From a virus: a stretch of 24,728 nucleotides of DNA. Where the stretch lies: the IMG/VR virus record IMGVR_UViG_3300042470_000708, positions 1 through 24,728 of that record, one strand, 5' to 3'. The notes beneath the pieces were generated by a model. It had not been told where the DNA came from and did not search any database. It saw nothing but the letters and a program-made list of their open reading frames with translations. The position numbers and the translations under genes were made by a program. Of the stretch, positions 1 through 5,521 are shown piece after piece. The stretch's first letter is position 1, and each line of letters starts with the position of its first letter.

Positions 1-234
1 AGCCAGTCCTGTATAGTCTGCCGATGGCCAGAACCAATTGTTTTTGATCTTGCCATAGTATGTATGGTCTGTTCTGCCAGTCACATAGACTGTATTAGGA
101 TTCTTGCCATGCGCAGGTGCAGGCTTGAATATGAATGACTCAGTGCGCAGCACTGGCTTTGCAAAACCATTGGCTTGTGCAGTCAGTAAAACTATTTCAA
201 GCTGGCATTGTTGCAATTTGCTGGATTGACTCAT
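1..234 (-). CDS. Hypothetical early phage protein, 3' end outside the window
   Basis: An open frame of 78 codons runs leftward from an ATG at 234 to the window edge without a stop. A good Shine-Dalgarno site (GAGGAG on the minus strand, 243-248) sits 8 bases before the ATG, and the upstream helicase gene stops at 239, only 4 bases away, so the two are almost certainly one operon. The visible part begins MSQSSKLQQC and contains an aromatic stretch (HTYYGKIKNNWFWP, around residues 58-71). I do not recognise the family. The link to the helicase suggests an early or replication role, but this is inference from position only. Confidence 0.6.
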   Translation of the reverse strand, partial: MSQSSKLQQCQLEIVLLTAQANGFAKPVLRTESFIFKPAPAHGKNPNTVYVTGRTDHTYYGKIKNNWFWPSADYTGLA

Positions 235-238
235 GATA

Positions 239-1996
239 TTACTCCTCAGTCTGCGCTTGCGTGCTGTTGAAAAGCTCTTTAGCCTTGCGGTTAAAGAACT
301 CAATCTTCTCAGCCAGCGTAGTGCCTGGAATGCGTGGCCGCTGGCTTGCAATTCTAATACTGTTTTGATATGGCTTTTGGTCTCCTTCCAAAACAATGAA
401 CAGGCTCTGTTTTGCTCGCGTGACAGCTGTATAAATCAGCTCACGAGACATCATTGTTGCATGACTATTGTGAAGAAACAGAAATACACGCTCCCATTCG
501 CTGCCTTGACTCTTGTGAATGCTGAGTGCATAGCCAAAAGACATTGTGTTTATTTCACCGGCAGTGGTTAAAACACGTTCAGTATCAAGATCAGGAATGT
601 AAACTGTGATTGTGTGACTTGCCAGATTCTTTGCATCTTCGTCTGCACCAGAGGTGCCTCCGAGTGCTGCAAGCATCTCATCAAGAGATTTTTGCTGAGT
701 GCTTTCCTGAGTGGCACTATTGAATCCCCAACGATCAAGATGTTCTGACTCAGCCTGCGGCATCTTTCCACCATACCCAATGGCATGATTGATTTGCCGA
801 ATGACTGCCTCATGCCGATCAACCATAACACGATCACCGACGGCCCAATATGTCGCCTGATACCGTGCGATGACTTCGTAAACAATGGCTTGTCGTTTTT
901 TGCTGAGATAATCTGCAATGATTTTGTTGACTTCAATCGTGCCAAATTTCTTATTAAAGGGCATGAGAATCATGTCCTTCTCAGGATCAAACTCTCCAGA
1001 TTCAATGATGCGAGGAAGAAACTTGCGCATCATAAGAGATGCATCTTCAAAGTCTACACGCTTTTTCCAGGGCTGGAAATGCACCCGGCCATGCTCACCA
1101 TTGTCAACAGTAGTTGAGCCATCTGCCGGGGGAATGAATGGAATATCCTTGAGGGATTCAGTCCGTACAGCCGTGGCCAAAGATATGATTGGAGAGAGAA
1201 GTGCTTGTCTGTAAACGTGCGTGAGTTCCACAATGGGAAGCTCTGCAAGTTTGAAGCCTAGAATACTGGGACCAAAGACTGGCGGAATCTGGTTTAGATC
1301 ACCTAGAAATATGAACTGCGTAGCGGCCGGTCGCGGCAGTGCAGCAAGCAGATTGGCAAACAAATCTGTGCCAATCATACTTGATTCTTCACAAATCACA
1401 GTAGAGATATGCGGCAGCTTTGCACCAGCATGATAGCTTGGTTCAAAACGCATCGTTTTACGCATATTGCCATCAGAGTCTGGCACTTCATAATAGACCG
1501 GAGCATACTCTAGGATTTTATGAATGGTCAAACAGTGATTTTGCAAATGCTGCGGCAGCTTCTTGCGAATATTGTTGACTGCTTTGTTTGTGTATCCGAG
1601 GATTGCAATGCCCGGAGCTTCATTATTGAGATGCTTCGTGCCTGCAGACAGCGGCAAGACATGGCTGCTGCGTTGCAGTCTTGAAATGAGTTCTTGTGTG
1701 ACTGTGGTTTTGCCGGTGCCTGCTGCACCAATGAGGCAAAAGCTTTTGGCTTGCAAACCGAATTCTATTGCTTGCAATTGTTCTGGATTAAAGGATAGCG
1801 TGGCTGCACCTGCGCCTATGGCGCCTTGTGAGACAGTGGAAGATAATGGAGCTGAAGAAAGAGCCGCATCACCGGCGGCCTTCGGCCGTTGGATCGGCGC
1901 TGCTGCTTGCACATTCTGTGCCTCAGATAACTTGAGAAGTCTTTCAGCATGCGCTTTGCGTGCTTGTTCAATCAATGCTTGAGTTTTTGGATTCAT
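239..1996 (-). CDS. SF1B DNA helicase (RecD/Dda-like)
   Basis: This 585-residue protein carries the ordered motifs of a superfamily 1 helicase: Walker A GAAGTGKT (90-97), Walker B ICEESSM (201-207), motif III GDLNQIPPV (232-240), motif IV-like LTHVYRQ (258-264), motif V SIHKSQGSE (492-500) and motif VI YTAVTRAKQ (522-530). The TAVTRA and KSQG signatures are those of the RecD/Dda branch, ATP-driven 5'-3' helicases used in phage replication initiation and recombination. The first ~80 residues are Ala/Ser/Gln-rich and probably flexible. The start at 1996 follows a sigma70-like promoter by about 60 bases, but no strong Shine-Dalgarno site is visible. A further gene follows after a 4-base gap. It is the only clear replication gene in the window and lies next to the iteron region. 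Confidence 0.92.
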   Translation of the reverse strand: MNPKTQALIEQARKAHAERLLKLSEAQNVQAAAPIQRPKAAGDAALSSAPLSSTVSQGAIGAGAATLSFNPEQLQAIEFGLQAKSFCLIGAAGTGKTTVTQELISRLQRSSHVLPLSAGTKHLNNEAPGIAILGYTNKAVNNIRKKLPQHLQNHCLTIHKILEYAPVYYEVPDSDGNMRKTMRFEPSYHAGAKLPHISTVICEESSMIGTDLFANLLAALPRPAATQFIFLGDLNQIPPVFGPSILGFKLAELPIVELTHVYRQALLSPIISLATAVRTESLKDIPFIPPADGSTTVDNGEHGRVHFQPWKKRVDFEDASLMMRKFLPRIIESGEFDPEKDMILMPFNKKFGTIEVNKIIADYLSKKRQAIVYEVIARYQATYWAVGDRVMVDRHEAVIRQINHAIGYGGKMPQAESEHLDRWGFNSATQESTQQKSLDEMLAALGGTSGADEDAKNLASHTITVYIPDLDTERVLTTAGEINTMSFGYALSIHKSQGSEWERVFLFLHNSHATMMSRELIYTAVTRAKQSLFIVLEGDQKPYQNSIRIASQRPRIPGTTLAEKIEFFNRKAKELFNSTQAQTEE

Positions 1997-2061
1997 AACA
2001 GATTATCTTGACAGATTTGCTTGATTAAAAAACATGGACGTGATGCCACGGAGGAACTGAT

Positions 2062-2090
2062 AATGTAACACGGCGGCTAAAGCCTGTCAA
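2062..2090 (-). promoter_or_regulatory. Leftward sigma70-type promoter for the helicase operon, with TGTTACA overlap
   Basis: On the minus strand there is a perfect -35 TTGACA (complement of 2085-2090), a 17-base spacer, and -10 TACATT (complement of 2062-2067) preceded by TG, giving an extended -10 TGTTACATT. The start of transcription would be near 2055, about 60 bases before the helicase ATG. The 12-mer TGTTACATTATC here is identical to the -10 region of the rightward promoter at 2728-2739. The TGTTACA part is the repeat unit of the inverted arrays. A small palindrome GGCTAAAGCC (2075-2084) lies in the spacer. Confidence 0.65.
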
Positions 2091-2178
2091 GAGGGTTCGC
2101 ATGAAATGTTAATCTTGCCAGATTTTGCAGCTGTCACGTTTTTGTAGGTAGCTTTATTGAAAGAGGCTTTGCAGACTA

Positions 2179-2241
2179 TAATTTTGTAGACTATGTAACA
2201 ATGTAACTGTGTAACTTGTGTAACAGTGTAATAGTGTAACA
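2179..2241 (+). repeat. Left iteron array: six TGTAAC units, inverted relative to 2494-2564
   Basis: Six copies of TGTAAC (one TGTAAT) start at 2195, 2203, 2211, 2220, 2228 and 2236, so the spacing is 8, 8, 9, 8, 8. The outer flank ATAATTTT..ACTATG (2179-2196) is matched, with two differences over 22 bases, by the complement of 2543-2564. The array is thus one arm of a long imperfect inverted repeat around 2242-2493. Such evenly phased short units are typical of initiator or repressor binding sites. The binding protein is unknown. Confidence 0.88.
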
Positions 2242-2357
2242 GTACCCGTCCACCCTCGGGGGGGGGGCCAGACCCACATATAAAGAAAACAACAATAGAC
2301 ACACACAGACCTACCAATACAAGACCCCCTTTTTGGTTTGCCCTATACACCCCATAC
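2242..2357. other. C/A-rich segment with a nine-G run between iteron array and AT core
   Basis: The top strand is C- and A-rich and nearly free of G, except for nine consecutive Gs at 2259-2267. The segment has runs such as CCCCC followed by TTTTT around 2324-2334. No convincing gene is present. It mirrors the G-rich, C-poor segment on the other side of the AT core, so the strand composition switches at about 2358-2401. Confidence 0.5.
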
Positions 2358-2401
2358 AAAATTTTAGAAATATGAAATGAAAATAATAATTATTTAATAT
2401 A
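2358..2401. other. AT-only core, possible DNA-unwinding element
   Basis: These 44 bases contain only three Gs and no C. They sit midway between the two inverted iteron arrays. An AT-rich stretch beside iterons is the usual layout of a replication origin's unwinding element. The role here is inference; no DnaA-box consensus was recognised nearby. Confidence 0.5.
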
Positions 2402-2467
2402 GGGGGGTATATGTGTATGGATAGGAGAGGGATAGGTAGTATTGTTATTTATAATGGGGAGAGGTAT

Positions 2468-2492
2468 GGGGGCCGGGGTCCGGGGGGCGGGG
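2468..2492 (+). other. G-quadruplex motif
   Basis: Four G-runs of 5, 4, 6 and 4 bases (2468-2472, 2475-2478, 2482-2487, 2489-2492) are separated by loops CC, TCC and C. This satisfies the standard G4 pattern with very short loops. It abuts the right iteron array, which starts at 2494. On the plus strand it would lie in the G-rich strand of the 2402-2492 segment. Confidence 0.7.
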
Positions 2493-2493
2493 T

Positions 2494-2564
2494 GTTACCA
2501 TGTTACACTGTTACATGAGTTACAATGTTACAATGTTACAATGTTACATAGTGTATAAAATTAT
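2494..2564 (-). repeat. Right iteron array: seven GTTACA units
   Basis: Seven copies of GTTACA (the first GTTACC) start at 2494, 2502, 2510, 2519, 2527, 2535 and 2543. The spacing is 8, 8, 9, 8, 8, 8, so it shares one 9-base step with the left array. The outer flank (2549-2564) is the complement of the left flank with two differences. Read outward on the plus strand, most units are TGTTACA, several followed by AT, which also resembles an extended -10 box. The array therefore could bind an initiator, a repressor or RNA polymerase. Confidence 0.88.
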
Positions 2565-2632
2565 GAATGCGAAGCCTAGCGTATAGGTTTATTAGCAATC
2601 CCTTTTTGAGAGGCCAAAAAATTTCCGATCGA

Positions 2633-2668
2633 TTTACTCGGGTATTCTGAATGAGAATGATTATCATT
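2633..2668 (+). promoter_or_regulatory. Upstream rightward promoter P1 overlapped by a Fur-box-like palindrome
   Basis: TTTACT (2633-2638), 17 bases, then AATGAT (2656-2661) form a moderate sigma70 promoter (4 of 6 matches at each box). The -10 is the left half of a perfect 13-base palindrome AATGAT-T-ATCATT (2656-2668). With its flank this matches the 19-base Fur-box consensus at 14 positions by my alignment. The block TTTACTCGGG is repeated at 2708, so P1 and P2 look like a duplicated promoter. Whether Fur or a phage repressor binds is unknown. Confidence 0.5.
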
Positions 2669-2678
2669 TGTGCAAAAT

Positions 2679-2693
2679 CTGCCCGAAGGGCAG
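2679..2693 (+). other. Mini-hairpin CTGCCC-GAA-GGGCAG
   Basis: A perfect 6-bp stem with a GAA tri-loop lies between P1 and P2. In a P1 transcript it would be part of the 5' leader. It belongs to the tri-loop hairpin family seen through the non-coding parts of the window. Confidence 0.6.
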
Positions 2694-2707
2694 GAGAAAC
2701 TGAGCGC

Positions 2708-2736
2708 TTTACTCGGGATTCCGACTCTGTTACATT
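2708..2736 (+). promoter_or_regulatory. Rightward promoter P2 with TGTTACA in the -10 region
   Basis: TTTACT (2708-2713), a 17-base spacer and TACATT (2731-2736) preceded by TG give an extended -10 (TGTTACATT, 2728-2736). The 12-mer TGTTACATTATC is the same as in the leftward promoter at 2059-2070. Transcription should start near 2743, which places the hairpin at 2742-2756 at the very 5' end of the RNA. Confidence 0.6.
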
Positions 2737-2741
2737 ATCCA

Positions 2742-2787
2742 TGTTGCCTAGCAACACAGCCCGCCTAGCGGGATGCTCTTTAACAAT
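2742..2787 (+). promoter_or_regulatory. rRNA-like leader: two CTA-loop hairpins and boxA
   Basis: Two perfect hairpins follow P2: TGTTGC-CTA-GCAACA (2742-2756) and CCCGC-CTA-GCGGG (2760-2772), both with a CTA loop. One base later lies TGCTCTTTAACAAT (2774-2787), which is the boxA of enterobacterial rrn leaders, where NusB and NusE (ribosomal protein S10) bind nascent RNA to stop Rho-dependent termination. The hairpin-boxA order matches boxB-boxA. A 5'-terminal hairpin commonly slows RNA decay. The remaining leader to 2914 contains GCATATATGC (2823-2832) and a hairpin GCGCC-AAA-GGCGC (2889-2901) before the gene. Confidence 0.7.
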
Positions 2788-2914
2788 CCAGACCGGGTTA
2801 GATATTCCCTTGTCCTAGGCAAAGCATATATGCACGCCAGGTAAGGCAAGCGGAATAAATAACCTAAAGAGTCCTATCTGCAACAAATGCGCCAAAGGCG
2901 CGAGAGAGAAAACC

Positions 2915-3523
2915 ATGGCTATCAAGATTTACAGCGATGCAAAGCAAGTGGTTTGCGAAGCAAACCAGAAACTCATAACGACAAAACAAAACAACCCGAT
3001 CCGGCGCTATGCCATCGCAGTCCCCAATACTGCATGGAAAAACATCAGGGCTAACAGCCCTGAGCAATATCGGGAGATTCTCTCTGCAGTGCTGGAAACC
3101 ACAGCCAAAGGGATTCTGCTTGACTATGTGAAGGCATTCACACTGACACCGGCAGAAATCACTGAGGAATGGTTCACTGAAGAATATCTGCTTGACCGTG
3201 CACTTGGCTCCAACAGTGAATGGCTGAACAAGGAAGAACTGGAAAAGGGCTGGTTGGCCAGCGCAACACGCCACAAGCTCATTGAGAACAACCCACAGTA
3301 CAAGGAAAACACCAGCTACAGGAAGACAGCGAATGCCTTTGCAGAGATGGTTCTGAAACTCAGTGGCAAAACCACAATCCTTGAGACAAAGTATATCGAT
3401 TGGATTCTGGCAAAACTGGATGAAAACGATATGGATACTGAGTTCGGAGTATTCGTAGTTAAGAGATTGGAAACAATGAAGAATAAGCCAGTCAAAGCAG
3501 AGATTGATTTGGATATTCTGTAA
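2915..3523 (+). CDS. Unknown 202-residue protein, single-gene early unit
   Basis: I do not recognise this protein. It is predicted mostly helical, rich in Lys and Glu, without signal peptide, membrane segment or cysteine cluster, and ends in an acidic tail (EIDLDIL). The ATG at 2915 follows a GAGAGAGAAAA purine stretch. Expression features are striking: tandem promoters, a boxA leader, a GCGC hairpin just before the ribosome site similar to that of the capsid gene, and a strong terminator right after the stop. This makes it a monocistronic, probably abundant protein. Codons 12-18 contain a perfect 8-bp hairpin with GAA loop (2949-2967). An acidic C-terminus with high early expression would fit a single-strand DNA-binding or host-takeover protein, but nothing in the sequence proves either. 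Confidence 0.82.
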   Translation: MAIKIYSDAKQVVCEANQKLITTKQNNPIRRYAIAVPNTAWKNIRANSPEQYREILSAVLETTAKGILLDYVKAFTLTPAEITEEWFTEEYLLDRALGSNSEWLNKEELEKGWLASATRHKLIENNPQYKENTSYRKTANAFAEMVLKLSGKTTILETKYIDWILAKLDENDMDTEFGVFVVKRLETMKNKPVKAEIDLDIL

Positions 3524-3526
3524 CCA

Positions 3527-3559
3527 AAATAAACCCGCTGAAAGGCGGGTTTTTTATTT
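3527..3559 (+). terminator. Intrinsic terminator after the 2915 gene
   Basis: AAACCCGC (3531-3538) pairs with GCGGGTTT (3545-3552) around a TGAAAG loop. The stem can be extended by A-T pairs (AAT..ATT) and is followed by a T-run to 3555. It begins three bases after the stop codon. Confidence 0.92.
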
Positions 3560-3794
3560 GTCCAGACAAACCATGAGAAACTCTGCGAAGCATTATAAAC
3601 AGAGAGCAACGGGCACAAAAAATTATTCAAAAACCGGGGTATCCGGATATATATGCCCAGCCCCCACAAACTATTTCAGACATATTAAGAGATATTCAAA
3701 CTGTTATGCCCAGCAAACTAGATAATCAATATCACCGAGTATCAAAACATATTCAATCAATATATGCGCAGCTATATTATATGCCCCGCAAAAA
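3560..3794. repeat. AT-rich non-coding stretch with ATGCCCAGC-type direct repeats
   Basis: No gene is supported here. ATGCCCAGC occurs at 3653-3661 and 3706-3714, with relatives ATGCGCAGC (3764-3772) and ATGCCCCGC (3781-3789), each in an AT-rich setting. ATTCAA recurs near 3625, 3694 and 3750. A palindrome TATCCGGATA lies at 3640-3649. The layout suggests protein binding sites; none is identified. Confidence 0.45.
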
Positions 3795-4011
3795 AAAATT
3801 TTTATTCCGCTTCGCTCCATAAAAATTTTGTGCTCGCTTCGCTCGCTAAATAGAATGACAAGTGACCTTCGGTCACAGCCTACGGCTTGGCCTAACGGCC
3901 AGGCCTACGGCTTAACAGATTGACAAATGTGGTCCTTTGGACCACAGCGCGGCAGAGCCGCCAGTCAGAATTACAAATCCTGCGGACTTCTTATGTGAAA
4001 GCACGTAGTGC
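3795..4011. repeat. Cluster of back-to-back mini-hairpins, mostly with 3-base loops
   Basis: Perfect inverted repeats follow each other: AAAATTTTTAT / ATAAAAATTTT (3795-3829, 13-base loop), GTGACC-TTC-GGTCAC (3862-3876), AGCC-TAC-GGCT (3877-3887), TGGCC-TAAC-GGCCA (3888-3901), GCC-TAC-GGC (3903-3911), TGTGGTCC-TTT-GGACCACA (3928-3946), GCGGC-AGA-GCCGC (3949-3961) and GCAC-GTA-GTGC (4001-4011). GCTTCGC occurs at 3809-3815 and 3836-3842. No gene overlaps them. None has a terminator T-run. Confidence 0.75.
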
Positions 4012-4253
4012 AAAAGCAAGAGTGATTGACAAGTGACTGTAGAACACAAAGACCAATAAAAACAAGAGGGGTGAAGGCCTTTTTAGTGCTGTTTTGCTGA
4101 GCATTCCTATTGACATTCCCCGAAATTTTCTAAATTTTTAAAACAAAAAATACTTCGTTAATTTCCCCACATACAGAATTCGCATATTTCTTATTTGTTA
4201 CAACGCGTCTAAACTAATATTTATCCACCACGGCCTCGCAAAGTGCAAACACC
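4012..4253 (+). promoter_or_regulatory. Non-coding leader region of the late operon, weak promoter candidates
   Basis: A TTGACA box occurs at 4110-4115 but the -10 after it is poor (TAAATT with a 15-base spacer). TGTTACAAC (4196-4204) has the form of an extended -10 and contains the heptamer of the iteron arrays; its -35 region is poor. It lies 50 bases before the ATG at 4254. Positions 4116-4160 are strongly AT-rich. This is the most likely start of the long plus-strand late operon, but the promoter cannot be fixed by eye. Confidence 0.35.
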
Positions 4254-5489
4254 ATGGCTGACAAGCAAAATTCTGACAAGAAGCCCGTAGACTACGGCGA
4301 AGTTTTAGTCGAAGCACTAAAGCGCACGCCAGGAAACATTGCGGGCGGCGGCGTTGACCTTGTAAATATGGCGCTAGGACTATTGACGGGCAAAGGACTT
4401 AAGGGATTTGTTGATAAGCCTGTAGGTGGAAGTGAAAGTATCAATCAAGCTGTTGGATTGAAGCAAGGGCAAGATCCGGCACAGCAGGCCGCAGAAGCCG
4501 TGTTAGGAATGTTCAGCCCCGGCAGCATGGCTACGCAAGCCGCAAAAACAGCAGGCATTGGGGGCGCGGCAGTTTTGGGCATGCTGAAAACCCTAAATGC
4601 CGGAGGCGCTAAGCCGGCAGGGAAAAGTGCAAGTCAACGAGGAGTAATTATCCCCGGCACGCCAGAAACTGCAGAATTGCTGAATGTCAAAGATGTAGTG
4701 GATCGCGCCGCGGAAATGAGTGCTGCAGGCAAATCTGCATTCAGTATTGAACAAGAAGCAATGAATGCACTCGCAGCCAAGAGGAACCCGGGCGGCGCAT
4801 TTATCGTATATATTGGCCCAGATGGAACGCCAAGAATTAAGATTGATCCTGCCGTTGCACAACTCAATCCTACTTTTGAAAAATCTCTGCAGACTGAATA
4901 CACTCGGGGCCGCGGAGGACAAGTCACATTGCCGAAGTCGATGGGACCAAGTAAAGATGATATGCTAGGGCCCGCAACATTGCTTAGTGACATTCTTTAT
5001 CATCCTAGTCTATTTGACATTTCTCCTGCTGCGCGCACAATGCAAGTACAAACAAATTTTTGGTATGATTTGTTGCAAAAAGCTGGAGGATATAACAAAG
5101 ACCTTAATACAATTGCCCTGCCTATGACTACATATCCTCCTACTCGCATGAGTAGAGATCCTGCTGGAGCACTCGTAGATACTTTGTTGCACGAAGCAAC
5201 ACATGGTATTCAAATGGAAAACAAAGTTAGAACTGGTGGAACATCAACTATTGCCAGTATCAAAGAAGCAATAAATGCTGCAAAAACACAAGGAAGTTAC
5301 CGCAGTCCGGAGGAATTGGACAGGCTAGAAAGATATGTGAACGCACTGGAAAAAATGCCTGATTCTCCTGCAAAAGCCTCTGCGCTAGAGACATTGTATA
5401 GGAGTAATTATGGGGAATTTGAAGCTAGACTAGGGAGTCAGTACGGAAAAAGTTTCCCAAGTCAAGTAGAGCGTGGATCTATCTATTGA
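4254..5489 (+). CDS. Putative virion-associated zinc metallopeptidase (large-polyvalent-protein type)
   Basis: The 411-residue protein has a Gly/Ala-rich, partly hydrophobic N-terminal half (residues 25-125) and a C-terminal domain with LLHEATHGIQ. H313, E314 and H317 form an HExxH zinc site. A downstream GEFEARLGSQ (387-396) offers a third acidic ligand. The HExxH..Q plus GE.EAR pairing is a feature of metallopeptidase domains in phage large polyvalent proteins, which are thought to be injected or packaged. Substrate is unknown; host-protein cleavage or capsid maturation are possible. It opens the late operon ahead of the putative small terminase. The start at ATG 4254 lacks a clear Shine-Dalgarno site. 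Confidence 0.65.
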   Translation: MADKQNSDKKPVDYGEVLVEALKRTPGNIAGGGVDLVNMALGLLTGKGLKGFVDKPVGGSESINQAVGLKQGQDPAQQAAEAVLGMFSPGSMATQAAKTAGIGGAAVLGMLKTLNAGGAKPAGKSASQRGVIIPGTPETAELLNVKDVVDRAAEMSAAGKSAFSIEQEAMNALAAKRNPGGAFIVYIGPDGTPRIKIDPAVAQLNPTFEKSLQTEYTRGRGGQVTLPKSMGPSKDDMLGPATLLSDILYHPSLFDISPAARTMQVQTNFWYDLLQKAGGYNKDLNTIALPMTTYPPTRMSRDPAGALVDTLLHEATHGIQMENKVRTGGTSTIASIKEAINAAKTQGSYRSPEELDRLERYVNALEKMPDSPAKASALETLYRSNYGEFEARLGSQYGKSFPSQVERGSIY

Positions 5490-5521
5490 TTTGTACTCGG
5501 TAAATAAAAGGAAACAAAGTC

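Noticed and set aside
2195-2548. TGTAAC arrays as a CRISPR
   Set aside because: Units are only 6-8 bases long with 0-3 base spacing, are inverted between sides, and no cas genes are present.
2087-2757. Minus-strand open frames (2087-2359 and 2536-2757) across the iteron region
   Set aside because: They run through the arrays or the promoters, have low-complexity products and no ribosome sites. The repeats and promoters explain the sequence better.
2741-2818. Leader peptide starting at ATG 2741
   Set aside because: The predicted transcription start from P2 is at about 2743, and no ribosome site precedes the ATG.
3795-4011. Hairpin cluster as transcription terminators
   Set aside because: None of the stems is followed by a T-run, and the previous gene already has a strong terminator.
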